From Peptostreptococcaceae bacterium pGA-8 (GTDB taxonomy: Bacteria; Bacillota; Clostridia; Peptostreptococcales; Anaerovoracaceae), in NCBI GenBank assembly GCA_900112915.1, contig FONK01000009.1, positions 1-64,000 of the forward strand: 64,000 nucleotides of DNA, written 5' to 3'. The translations under genes and the position numbers were made by a program. Of the stretch, positions 1-7,679 are shown piece after piece; position 1 is the first letter of the stretch, and the number at the start of each line of letters is the position of its first letter. The notes beneath the pieces are model-generated. The model saw nothing but the letters and a program-made list of their open reading frames with translations. It made no database searches and was not told where the DNA came from.

Positions 1-60
1 AAAGTCTAAATTTATTTCCAAAAGTCAAGACAATAAACAAAGGAAGGAGATAGACATCAG

Positions 61-3000
61 ATGAAAAAAGAGGGACTCTTACGAAAGCTAACATCGTTTT
101 TCTTGGTTTTTGTAATGCTTTTAGGAATTTTCATACCAACGCAAACTGTATTTGCGGAAGGAGATATCAGTAATAAAGTAGTGACTAATCTGCAAGTTTC
201 TCCGGCAGATATACAGGATGGAGGGAAGACGAGAGTAAAAGTAGACTTTGCAGAAAACAAAAATCATAATATTCAAGAAGGGGATATAATTACGATCACC
301 TGGACACGACAGCCTGATATACAATTCAGTGGTTTTGTCAGTGAGTGGGATTTGGAAATTCAAGGTAAAATCGTTGGTAAAGTTGTTATTGGGCAGGATA
401 AAGCGGTTATTACATTTAATGAAAAAATAAATAATTTATATGATGTAGAGGGTTTTGTTTCTTTTGAAGTAGAGGGAAGGAATTTTACTCAAACATCAGA
501 AGAAGATACAAAGTTAGGCATCATCAGTTCAGGAGATAAGAACGCTACAGTTAGTATAACAAAACCACAATCAGGCAATGTTGGTGTGTTTTATTATAAA
601 ACTGGAAATATGGATACAAATGATACGGAACATGTGAATTGGTGGTTAAATGCAAATATGCAAAAAGCTTATGTGGACAAGGAAATTAGAATTGAAGATG
701 AAATTCAAGGAGGTCAGGAGCTTGTAAATGATAGTTTTCAGATAACCGTTACTGGTTCAAGTGGTGGAGAGTATAGTAGTACTCAGGACTTTGAAAATCG
801 TTACGATGGTTCAAGTATAATTGTTGACCAGAATAAAATAAAGATAAGGATACCTCAAAAATGGGCATCCCTTAATCAATTTTCAATTTATTATCAGACA
901 AAAATAATAGCACCAAAACAAGAAAAGTTTGTTAATAATTCAAAAGCATGGTATCAGGAACATGGTAAAGATGCTGTTGAAGGTAAAGACTTTAATTGGG
1001 CTGTAGATAATATAAATGTCAATGCAGGCATTACAGGCACGGTGAAAGGTGAGTTAAAGATCATCAAGAATGTTGAAGGTACAGCAACTCCAATTAAAGG
1101 AGTTAAATTCTTGCTTAAAAATGATGCTGGGACTGAATTTATGGACGGGCAATCTGAAATCATATTAGAAACAAATGAGGATGGTATTGCAAATATCAAG
1201 GGATTGCCTGTTGGGAATTATAAAGTAAAAGAAATTGAGGCGCCAAAGTGGGTTGATTTTGATCCTCTTACGGTACCGGAATTGACCTTTGAAATCAAAG
1301 ATGATGATATAGAAGGCAAATTGCTTAATGTTGAAAACAAAATCGTAACAACCAGCATATCCGTAGAGAAGAAATGGGTAGGACCAACAGGTGATTCTGT
1401 AGTCGTACAGGTTAAAGCCGAAGGTAGTAATAATGTAGTAGCAGAATATGAGCTTAAGGCAAATGAAAATTGGGAACATACCTTTACCGGACTTGATAAA
1501 TACGCACCAGACGGTACGCTTATTAAATACAAGGTAGTAGAGAAAAATGTTCCAAATGGATATAAAGTTTCTTACGAAAAAGATCCAACAGGCAAGTGGG
1601 TTATCACCAATACCAATGTTAAAAAAACAGAAGTTTCTGTAAAAAAGAAATGGATAGGAGCAGAAAGAGATTCTGTACTCGTAGAGCTTAGAGCCGAAGG
1701 TAGCAACGATGTAATAAAAGAATATGAACTCAAAAAAAGTGAAGGTTGGAAATATACATTTACAGGACTTGATAAGTATGCGGCAGACGGTACACTTATT
1801 AAATATAAAGTAGTAGAGAAGAATGTTCCGCAAGGTTATACAGCTACCTATGAACAGGAATCTGACAACTTCTGGATTATTAAGAATACACAAGATAAAA
1901 CAAAGGTAAAAGTAACAAAGGAATGGGAAGATGTAACGGGAAATCATCCTACCATTAAGTTGCAGCTTTTGAAGAATGGACAAAATGAGGGAAGTCCGAT
2001 TGAGTTAACAAACGGAACAACTACACATACTTGGACAGACCTTGATAAGACGGATGCCCAAGGAAATGAGTATGCGTACACTGTAAAAGAAGTAGGAGAA
2101 ACAGCTAATTCTATTCAACTTGAAGGAAATTGGTACAAGGTTAGCTACGGAGGAAACACGCAAGACGGATTAATTGTTACCAACAAAAAACTTTCCTCGT
2201 GGACACCGATGATACCGCCTACAAGAGATGTTAAGGTAACGAAGGTGTGGAATCTTCTTGAAGGAAGTAATATACCTGATACTAAGATAGAAGTAGAACT
2301 ATATAAGGATGGAGAAGCTACAGGAAAGAAACTTGAACTGACAAAAGACAATAACTGGACAGGAGAGTTTAAGAATCTTGAAGTAGCAGATGGACTTGGA
2401 AGTACCAACTACTACAATTACACAGTGAAAGAAATAGGCGAAAGTACAGGTGCTATTAAATTAGATGGTAAATGGTTTAAGGTAAGTTATAGTGGAAGCA
2501 TGAAGAACGGCTTTACCATTACTAACCAGAAAGAAAAGCCATGGACACCGATGGAACCGCCAATCAGAGAAGTCAAGGTAACAAAATTATGGAAAGAGCA
2601 TAGTGGAAATACTATTACAGCTCCAACAGATAAAATTACTGTAGAACTCTACAAGGATGGAAATCCTACAGGAAAAACACTGGAATTAAATGCAAGTAAT
2701 AACTGGAACGGTGTCTTCAAAAATCTTGAAGTTGCGGATGGACTTGGCAGTACAGACTACTACAAATATACAGTCAAAGAAGTCGGGGAAGATGGTAATG
2801 CCATTAAATTTGACGGAAAGCAGTACAAAGTAGTTTATGGAGGAAGTATACAAGACGGACTTACTATCACCAATGAAAAAGAAGATCCGCCCACACCTCC
2901 AAGTACGCCACCAACACCGGATAAACCTACAGTTCCGCCAAATACTGAAAAGCCGAAAATTCCAAATACAAACACAAACAAGACCTTACCAAAAACAGGA

Positions 3001-3096
3001 GACGGAACAAACCTATCCCTATATGCTTGTTTGTTGCTTACATCAGGAAGTTTATTTGTTTTATTAGGTATCAAACGCAGAAAGTATGCGAAGTAA
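61..3096 (+). CDS. LPXTG-anchored adhesin with five CnaB-type repeats
   Basis: A 1,011-residue cell-wall protein. It has a signal peptide (basic start, hydrophobic core at residues 12-31, likely cleavage after Ala32), an N-terminal adhesin-like beta region (about 33-325), a SpaA-like domain (about 328-425) and five CnaB repeats at roughly 430-519, 522-610, 615-710, 722-825 and 836-940. A Pro/Thr-rich spacer, the sortase signal LPKTG at 976-980, a membrane helix and a basic tail follow. CnaB domains usually carry internal isopeptide bonds and act as rigid stalks; the N-terminal part would bind a host or matrix ligand, which is not identifiable here. A purine-rich ribosome site (AAGGAAGGAG) precedes the ATG. 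The gene is AT-rich and sits beside element remnants, so horizontal transfer is inferred. No sortase A gene is adjacent. Confidence 0.93.
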   Translation: MKKEGLLRKLTSFFLVFVMLLGIFIPTQTVFAEGDISNKVVTNLQVSPADIQDGGKTRVKVDFAENKNHNIQEGDIITITWTRQPDIQFSGFVSEWDLEIQGKIVGKVVIGQDKAVITFNEKINNLYDVEGFVSFEVEGRNFTQTSEEDTKLGIISSGDKNATVSITKPQSGNVGVFYYKTGNMDTNDTEHVNWWLNANMQKAYVDKEIRIEDEIQGGQELVNDSFQITVTGSSGGEYSSTQDFENRYDGSSIIVDQNKIKIRIPQKWASLNQFSIYYQTKIIAPKQEKFVNNSKAWYQEHGKDAVEGKDFNWAVDNINVNAGITGTVKGELKIIKNVEGTATPIKGVKFLLKNDAGTEFMDGQSEIILETNEDGIANIKGLPVGNYKVKEIEAPKWVDFDPLTVPELTFEIKDDDIEGKLLNVENKIVTTSISVEKKWVGPTGDSVVVQVKAEGSNNVVAEYELKANENWEHTFTGLDKYAPDGTLIKYKVVEKNVPNGYKVSYEKDPTGKWVITNTNVKKTEVSVKKKWIGAERDSVLVELRAEGSNDVIKEYELKKSEGWKYTFTGLDKYAADGTLIKYKVVEKNVPQGYTATYEQESDNFWIIKNTQDKTKVKVTKEWEDVTGNHPTIKLQLLKNGQNEGSPIELTNGTTTHTWTDLDKTDAQGNEYAYTVKEVGETANSIQLEGNWYKVSYGGNTQDGLIVTNKKLSSWTPMIPPTRDVKVTKVWNLLEGSNIPDTKIEVELYKDGEATGKKLELTKDNNWTGEFKNLEVADGLGSTNYYNYTVKEIGESTGAIKLDGKWFKVSYSGSMKNGFTITNQKEKPWTPMEPPIREVKVTKLWKEHSGNTITAPTDKITVELYKDGNPTGKTLELNASNNWNGVFKNLEVADGLGSTDYYKYTVKEVGEDGNAIKFDGKQYKVVYGGSIQDGLTITNEKEDPPTPPSTPPTPDKPTVPPNTEKPKIPNTNTNKTLPKTGDGTNLSLYACLLLTSGSLFVLLGIKRRKYAK

Positions 3097-3213
3097 ATTT
3101 GTATTATGGAATTGGAGATTTGAAAGGTGAAAGTTGTAGTTAGACCTTTTAAGTAAGCAAGCCAAAAAGCAAATATAGACTATACAACAAAGAATAATTT
3201 CATTGTTGTAATC

Positions 3214-3254
3214 GGAGGACATTTTACGCCAAAGTGTAGAAGTCCTCCTTTTTT
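3214..3254 (+). terminator. Terminator after the adhesin gene
   Basis: A 7-bp GC-rich stem (GGAGGAC at 3214-3220 with GTCCTCC at 3242-3248) is followed by a run of six T. It lies between the adhesin stop and the next ribosome site. A weaker ACAACAA/TTGTTGT hairpin lies just upstream. Confidence 0.75.
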
Positions 3255-3300
3255 ATTCTCAGAAAACCAAAACAGAGAAATAAAAAGGGAGGAACACACA

Positions 3301-3573
3301 ATGGATAAGAAAGAATATTACCTTTATGTTAGAGGAAAAGCCATACCCGTAAGCGAAGAAGTCTACAAAGCCTATTGGAAGATAACAGAGCATGCAGTTA
3401 AGACTGTAAATGATGATTATGGTATAGATTTATCTATTGAGATAGACAAAGCGATTAAGAGAGGAGAAAAGCCAAGTGTAATTGAACAGATTAAAAAATA
3501 TCAAGAGAGACAAGAATCCTACGAAAAACGAAAGGAAAAGACAAAGAACTATTACAGGAATGAGGAAAGATAG
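3301..3573 (+). CDS. Small mobile-element protein, N-terminus like ICE sigma-like factors
   Basis: A 90-residue charged protein with a strong ribosome site (GGGAGGAA) upstream of its ATG. From memory of the family, residues 1 to about 32 (EYYLYVRGKAIPVSEEVYKA and neighbours) match the opening of the small sigma-factor-like proteins of Tn916/Tn1549-type integrative elements. The remainder, which ends in a Lys/Glu/Arg-rich likely helical tail, does not continue that family and lacks a recognisable sigma region 4 helix-turn-helix. It may be a chimeric or truncated relic. Function is unknown; the element context is the main clue. Confidence 0.6.
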   Translation: MDKKEYYLYVRGKAIPVSEEVYKAYWKITEHAVKTVNDDYGIDLSIEIDKAIKRGEKPSVIEQIKKYQERQESYEKRKEKTKNYYRNEER

Positions 3574-3685
3574 TGCAGTTTGTTACATTTGCCAGACAGT
3601 GTCTGTTATTTTTAATTATGACATCAAATGTATTGCTATTCGCAATCAAAAGTGATATAATCTAAAGCGAAAGGAAGTGATATAT

Positions 3686-3991
3686 ATGGCAAGAACATCA
3701 AATATTTATGTAAGAGTAGAACCTAGTATTAAAGAGCAGGCGGAAGCGGTGCTTGAAAAACTTGGAATACCAATGTCAAATGCTGTATCTATCTTTTTAA
3801 GACAGGTTGTAATGCAAAATGGTTTGCCTTTTGAAGTTAAAATCCCTAATACAAAGCCTCTTTCTTTATCCAATTTATCAGAAGCAGAATTTAATATGGA
3901 AATGCTAAAAGCCCATAATGATTTTGAGAATGGAAGAACATATAGTTTTGAAGAAGTAGAAAATGTGTTAAAGAAAGAGTTAGGTAGATGA
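3686..3991 (+). CDS. RelB/DinJ-family antitoxin
   Basis: A 101-residue antitoxin of the RelB/DinJ ribbon-helix-helix type. The N-terminal strand (ARTSNIYVRVEPSIKEQAEA) and the following segment (LGIPMSNAVSIFLRQVV) are typical of DinJ DNA-binding halves; the C-terminal half would wrap the toxin. I place the start at the ATG at 3686, nine bases after AAGGAAG, rather than at the GTG at 3677 in the same frame. The last codons overlap the toxin start by four bases (ATGA), so the two are translationally coupled. Such antitoxins normally repress their own promoter. Being AT-rich and inside element debris, the pair is probably an addiction module of the mobile region. Confidence 0.87.
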   Translation: MARTSNIYVRVEPSIKEQAEAVLEKLGIPMSNAVSIFLRQVVMQNGLPFEVKIPNTKPLSLSNLSEAEFNMEMLKAHNDFENGRTYSFEEVENVLKKELGR

Positions 3992-4311
3992 AATATAAGA
4001 TAATATTTTCTGAAAATGCTAAAAGAGATTTAATAAGCATTGTAAGATATATTTCGGATGAATTATTAGAACCCAATATTGCTGAAAAGTTATCGTATAG
4101 AATATTGAAAGCTACTAGATCTCTTGATGAGTTTCCAAACAGACATAGATTATGTGATTACAAAGAATGGAAGGATAAAGGTCTCAGGGTTTTACCTACT
4201 GAGAACTACCTTGTATTTTACATTCCTGAGGAGTCAAGTCAAATAGTAAAAATATACCGTATTATCTACGGGACAAGAGCTGTGTTAATGGCAGAGGAAA
4301 TAGTACATTAA
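3988..4311 (+). CDS. RelE/ParE-family toxin
   Basis: A 107-residue toxin of the RelE/ParE superfamily. It starts with the typical strand-helix (KYKIIFSENAKRDLISIVRY) and ends in the strand series with RVLPTENYLVFYIPEE and VKIYRIIYGTR, where ParE-type proteins carry conserved Arg and Tyr residues. RelE members cleave ribosome-bound mRNA and ParE members poison gyrase; the length and the I-YI-D-L-P-A spacing fit the ParE-like branch better, but the target cannot be decided from sequence. The start overlaps the antitoxin stop by four bases. It appears intact, so the pair may still be active in an otherwise decayed element. Confidence 0.87.
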   Translation: MKYKIIFSENAKRDLISIVRYISDELLEPNIAEKLSYRILKATRSLDEFPNRHRLCDYKEWKDKGLRVLPTENYLVFYIPEESSQIVKIYRIIYGTRAVLMAEEIVH

Positions 4312-4324
4312 ACCGGAAAAAAAC

Positions 4325-4353
4325 TTGAATTTTGCCGACTAAAATGTTAGAAT
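4325..4353 (+). promoter_or_regulatory. Promoter of tRNA-Arg
   Basis: TTGAAT at 4325-4330 and TAGAAT at 4348-4353 are separated by 17 bases. The tRNA begins 20 bases after the -10 box, as expected for a dedicated stable-RNA promoter. Confidence 0.7.
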
Positions 4354-4373
4354 TTATCTACACACTTGGACTT

Positions 4374-4449
4374 GCCCCCGTAGCTCAGGGGATAGAGCGT
4401 CGGTTTCCTAAACCGTGCGTCGGATGTTCGAATCATCTCGGGGGTGCCA
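4374..4449 (+). tRNA. tRNA-Arg (anticodon CCT)
   Basis: A 76-base cloverleaf. Acceptor stem GCCCCCG pairs with CGGGGGT, the D arm is GCTC...GAGC, the anticodon loop is TTCCTAA, the T arm has loop TTCGAAT, and CCA is encoded. It reads AGG codons. The first base pair of the anticodon stem is a T-T mismatch; the rest pairs well. It has its own promoter and terminator. It stands alone within AT-rich element remnants; tRNA-Arg genes are common integration targets, but no duplicated 3' end is visible here. Confidence 0.95.
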
Positions 4450-4454
4450 TAAAC

Positions 4455-4499
4455 AAAAGCCTTGAAACTACTGAAATTATCAGAGTTCAAGGCTTTTTG
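4455..4499 (+). terminator. Terminator after tRNA-Arg
   Basis: A perfect 12-bp inverted repeat (AAAAGCCTTGAA at 4455-4466, TTCAAGGCTTTT at 4486-4497) encloses a 19-base loop and ends in a T run. The A-rich 5' side means it could also work on the other strand. Confidence 0.8.
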
Positions 4500-4525
4500 A
4501 TTGTGTTGTTAGTGGTTCTTATGTA

Positions 4526-4870
4526 TTGTTAGGAATAATCGTTTTTGCAGTAGTTGGAGCAGGATATTACTTTAAAATCTGCAAGAAAAAGCAGGAAGAT
4601 TTTTATAATGAGCATATCGCAGAACTTATTTTATTTGAAAGTACAAAGAAATATTTGAAAGAACCTTTAGGAGAAAGCAAGTCCTTAAATATATCCAAAT
4701 GGAAACTGGAAGTTGGCAATATGAAGAAAGAGAAAAATAGCCTATACAATCAAATACTAGAGATACGAGAAGAAGTAGAACAGGCAGAAGAAGTTAAGAC
4801 TTGTATAGAGCAGTTACAGGAACGAGAAAAGCGACTAACACAGGTAAAGAGGAACGAGTTAGACCTATAA
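4526..4870 (+). pseudogene. Fused remnant of ICE genes (membrane tail plus relaxase C-terminus)
   Basis: The frame opens without a convincing start: the TTG at 4526 has no ribosome site and the frame runs upstream into the tRNA terminator. The first about 25 residues are a membrane helix ending GAGYYFKICKKKQ, like the tail of DUF4366/CD1107-type proteins of Tn1549-like elements. The rest (an ELILFESTKKYLKE-like segment and a coiled coil rich in Glu and Lys) resembles the C-terminus of the relaxases of the same elements. I read it as a deletion junction joining the ends of two conjugation genes. The family assignments are from memory and need a search. Confidence 0.5.
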
Positions 4871-4941
4871 AACTAATTAAAAAATGGTATAATATTATAA
4901 ATGTTGAGTAAAACAAATTTGAAGTTGTAGAGGTGAAAAAT

Positions 4942-5313
4942 ATGGGATTTTGGGCTTTTATGTTTATAGTGACATTGTTGATACCTGCAGCATTATTGTT
5001 AACATGGTATCTATGTCCCAAACTAAAAACAATTCATAATGCAAGTGGATACAGAACATCACGATCTATGAAAAACCAAGATACATGGGATTTTTCACAA
5101 AAATATTGTTCAAAAATGTCGTTATACATGTTCTTTCCTGCTTTGATTTTAGCAATTGGAATAATGCCTATATTTGTCGAGAAACCAATCAATACAATAG
5201 GATGGGTTGGACTTGTTATTACGATAATTCAAATGATGAGTTTTATTGTAATTATGGTTTTTACCGAGAATGCTTTGAAGAAAAATTTCGATGAAAATGG
5301 AAATAGATTATAA
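4942..5313 (+). CDS. SdpI-like integral membrane protein
   Basis: A 123-residue protein with three hydrophobic helices, at about residues 3-23, 51-70 and 77-100. The loop after helix 1 carries GYRTSRSMKNQDTWDF and continues with SQKYC; the GYRTxxSMKNxDTW pattern followed by xKYxG/S is characteristic of the SdpI/YfhL family. SdpI in Bacillus subtilis gives immunity to the SdpC cannibalism toxin and acts as a signalling receptor; other members have unknown roles. No SdpABC-like toxin genes are adjacent, so this is an orphan immunity-like protein. I use the ATG at 4942 because GAGGTG lies seven bases upstream; the GTG at 4933 is part of that ribosome site. Confidence 0.8.
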   Translation: MGFWAFMFIVTLLIPAALLLTWYLCPKLKTIHNASGYRTSRSMKNQDTWDFSQKYCSKMSLYMFFPALILAIGIMPIFVEKPINTIGWVGLVITIIQMMSFIVIMVFTENALKKNFDENGNRL

Positions 5314-5510
5314 AAGCAACTCCAAGTTTGTTGAATTTAGCAAGTTATAAGTTTTAATGATGCAATAGATACTATGATAGAGTTAAGTGAAAAATATAAT
5401 ATAAATCAAGTACCACATATGGAAAAGGATTTAAAATCACTGTGCGGTCTGTTCCGTAGGATGAATGACGATGTCAGAATCTCGACGAGTCGCAGGCTCT
5501 TGAACAGAGT
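5314..5510 (+). other. Right edge of the accessory region; ORF fragment
   Basis: The first part is AT-rich and contains an open fragment from about 5350 reading ...MIELSEKYNINQVPHMEKD..., which has no ribosome site and no recognisable family. From about 5440 composition turns GC-richer and stays like the core genome. I place the edge of the element remnant here. No gene is supported. Confidence 0.45.
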
Positions 5511-5536
5511 AAAAGCCAGCGCCTTTAGACGCTGGC
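5511..5536 (-). terminator. Terminator of the lipoprotein gene
   Basis: A perfect stem (GCCAGCG at 5515-5521 with CGCTGGC at 5530-5536) is followed on the minus strand by TTTTACT. It lies about 30 bases past the lipoprotein stop. Confidence 0.65.
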
Positions 5537-5565
5537 CGGGAACCTTTGGGCTTATATCTCTTGTG

Positions 5566-6058
5566 TTATTGTGCGTCACGGTATGACTTAACTTCATATT
5601 CTGCTGTTTTGCGAGTTACAACTTTGCCCTCCGGATTATCATCGGCATATTGTATAATTTCGAATTTATGCTTGCCAATTGTCAGGGCATCACCTTCCAG
5701 ATTAATAGATGTTGAAATTTCATATAAAGATTCTCTGGATTTTTCAACTCCGTCTACATAGATAAAAGATAACATGCTGCCATCGAACCCTTCTGGATAT
5801 ATATGTAATGTCGAAGTTTGCGTGTATTCATCAATATATATATAATGGGAACCCTTCCATATGTTGATGTTCCGGTATTTGTTGATATAAACATACTGCC
5901 GTCTCCGAAGTTTTCAGCATCAGCCTTGTCTTCTTTCTTAGCTTCCTTCTTAACCTCTTTCTTCGTGCCGGTCTCGTCAGTTTTTGAGTTGCTATCACCA
6001 CAGCCGGCGAAAGAAAAGGCAACAGCCAGAATCATTGCGATAATTAGTAGTTTTTCAT
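5566..6058 (-). pseudogene. Lipoprotein gene with two frameshifts
   Basis: A small lipoprotein broken in two places. The ribosome site (GAGAGGA, 6068-6074) is ideally placed for an ATG at 6058, but that frame reads Met-Lys-Asn-Tyr-stop. One extra A in the AAAAA run would give MKKLLIIAMILAVAFSFAGC, a perfect lipoprotein signal with lipobox FAGC. A second break lies at a (TA)5 tract (5835-5844): removing one TA unit joins the upstream frame to the downstream one, which runs to 5566 and encodes the C-terminal domain. The intact product would be about 163 residues: signal, Lys/Glu-rich linker, then a beta-rich domain of unknown family. Both breaks are at slippage-prone tracts, so phase variation, true decay or sequencing error are all possible. 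Confidence 0.75.
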
Positions 6059-6141
6059 TTTTATAATTCCTCTCTTAATAAAGTTTTTTTATGATGCCGA
6101 TGCCTGCAACAGGCAGATCAGCTATTATAACCTGTGACCTG

Positions 6142-6819
6142 TTAACAATTGCCACAGAGATTTTTTCGGTTCTTGTCTACCACAGGAGGATAAGGGATTT
6201 TTTCTTTTTCAAATAACTCGAGCAACGCATCGGCATTCTTTGCTATTTTGAACTGCATCTCTTCCTCATATAGCGGGAGAAGGGTGTAGAAATTAACTTT
6301 TTTGTCCTCACCAACAGCTGCTTCATCACCATCAATAAGCATTATGCAATTAAACAAAACATCCTCTGCCAAGGGGTCTCCGGATGGAACAGTGTGTCCG
6401 AATCCCAGCCAGGTATCCTGCTCAATAGGAAGCCTTGCCAGTATTTTCAGCCATCTAAGCGGCCAGTACCATATCTCATCCTGAACATCGAATTTCCAGT
6501 CTTTAGGAAGATATATGACAAGCTCTGCTCTTTCAAGGTTATATTCAGCTAATTCCGACGGTACATTCATCTTATGAGCACCCATGCCCATCGTAACTAA
6601 GGTGTAATAATCTTGCTCCTCGCTTGGCGGTATAATGGCAATATCCACATGAATATCGGGAGAAATGATTTCGTGAAAAACATTTGTAAATTCCCCGTAT
6701 TTTTCGCAGATATACTCTTCAAGTGCGTCGATTTCAGCCTCTTCATATAGCTCTAAGGTCATGGAATCCGGTTCCGGAGCATCTGCTGATTTTTTCCCGT
6801 TAAATTTATCAAATAACAT
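6142..6819 (-). CDS. Suppressor-of-fused (SUFU) domain protein
   Basis: A 225-residue soluble protein matching the bacterial SUFU family. It shows VDIAIIPPSEEQDYYTLVTM, the MGAHKMNVP segment, ELVIYLPKDWK, and WYWPLRWLKILARLP followed by DTWLGFGHTVP, all typical of the family. In bacteria SUFU proteins are frequent immunity proteins in polymorphic toxin systems, but many stand alone with unknown roles; here no toxin gene is adjacent. The start has GAGAGG nearby and a -35/-10 pair lies upstream at 6894-6922. Transcribed divergently from the flavin reductase. Family assignment is firm; function is not. Confidence 0.88.
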   Translation of the reverse strand: MLFDKFNGKKSADAPEPDSMTLELYEEAEIDALEEYICEKYGEFTNVFHEIISPDIHVDIAIIPPSEEQDYYTLVTMGMGAHKMNVPSELAEYNLERAELVIYLPKDWKFDVQDEIWYWPLRWLKILARLPIEQDTWLGFGHTVPSGDPLAEDVLFNCIMLIDGDEAAVGEDKKVNFYTLLPLYEEEMQFKIAKNADALLELFEKEKIPYPPVVDKNRKNLCGNC

Positions 6820-6893
6820 GATATACCTCTCTATAAATCCGACAAATCTTGCGATTGGTGGAATTCATACATAGACAGTCTCTGCTGTAATCT

Positions 6894-6922
6894 ATTTTAG
6901 ATATGATTTCACAGTATGTCAA
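6894..6922 (-). promoter_or_regulatory. Promoter of the SUFU-domain gene
   Basis: On the minus strand TTGACA (6917-6922) and TAAAAT (6894-6899) are 17 bases apart. It overlaps the region from which the divergent flavin-reductase promoter reads. Confidence 0.65.
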
Positions 6923-6929
6923 TATATTC

Positions 6930-6958
6930 TTACCGGCATATATAAAGTGTGATATACT
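6930..6958 (+). promoter_or_regulatory. Promoter of the flavin reductase gene
   Basis: TTACCG (6930-6935), 17 bases, TATACT (6953-6958), with the start codon 43 bases on. The -35 box is weak. Confidence 0.45.
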
Positions 6959-7001
6959 TACTATTAAGCAAAATGAAAGAATATAACTTTAGGAGAGTCC
7001 G

Positions 7002-7604
7002 ATGAAAAAATCAATGAAGCCGGGCACAATGCTAAATCCACTTCCTGTGGTTTTAGTCTCCTGTGCTGATGGAACTGAAGATAATTTAATAACCATAGCT
7101 TGGACCGGAATTATAAATTCCAATCCGCCAATAACCTATGTTTCTGTCAGAAAGTCACGAAAATCTCACAAGATGATTGAAAACAGCGGCGAATTTGTAA
7201 TTAATTTGGTCACAGAGGATATGGTCAGGGAGACCGACTTTTGTGGTGTGAAATCCGGCCGAGATGTGAATAAGTTTCAAGTGTGCGGCTTAGAGCGAGA
7301 AAAAGCAGACATTGTAAAAGCACCCATGTTAGCAAAATCACCATTGAATTTGGAGTGTGTTGTAAAAGAGGTCAAAGAATTTCCAAGTCACGACATGTTT
7401 ATCGCTGAAATTGTAGCTGTTCATGGAGAAGAAGGACTCTTTGATGAAAGAGGAAGATTTTGTCTGGACAGGGCAAACCTGATTTCTTACAGCCATGGAG
7501 AGTATTTCGGCTTGAAGAGGCATCCTTTGGGGAGCTTTGGATATTCAATAATGAAGCCTAAAACCAGAAAACGCAGAAACAGAGAAAAGATGAAAAGGCG
7601 ATAA
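7002..7604 (+). CDS. Flavin reductase-like FMN-binding protein
   Basis: A 200-residue member of the flavin reductase-like split-barrel family (DIM6/NTAB type). Landmarks are PGTMLNPLPVVLVSC at the start, NLITIAWTGIINSNPP, the SVRKSRKSHKMI segment and SGEFVINLV, all part of the FMN-binding core, and DRANLISYSHGEYF near the end. Members bind FMN and either reduce it or use it in small redox reactions; the physiological substrate is unknown. The tail (from about 183) is very rich in Lys and Arg, an unusual basic extension. Ribosome site AGGAG lies seven bases upstream. It is first in a loose plus-strand series with the MBL hydrolase and acetyltransferase. Confidence 0.87.
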   Translation: MKKSMKPGTMLNPLPVVLVSCADGTEDNLITIAWTGIINSNPPITYVSVRKSRKSHKMIENSGEFVINLVTEDMVRETDFCGVKSGRDVNKFQVCGLEREKADIVKAPMLAKSPLNLECVVKEVKEFPSHDMFIAEIVAVHGEEGLFDERGRFCLDRANLISYSHGEYFGLKRHPLGSFGYSIMKPKTRKRRNREKMKRR

Positions 7605-7637
7605 GTCATTAAGCCCGCAAGTCATTAAATCATTAAG
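7603..7637 (+). repeat. Short direct repeats of AAGTCATTAA
   Basis: AAGTCATTAA occurs at 7603-7612 and 7619-7628, and a near copy (AAATCATTAAG) starts at 7627. They fill the gap between the flavin reductase and MBL genes. No function is evident. Confidence 0.55.
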
Positions 7638-7679
7638 TCGGCAGGTTACCCAAAAGCGTTATTGAAAGAAGGTGAGCAT

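Noticed and set aside
1165-1983. 272-codon minus-strand ORF inside the adhesin gene
   Set aside because: No ribosome site, composition like a shadow of the repeat-rich coding strand, and no recognisable domain.
4332-4532. 66-codon ORF containing LAPVAQGIERRFPKPCVGCSN
   Set aside because: It is a reading of the tRNA-Arg gene itself, a well-known false protein.
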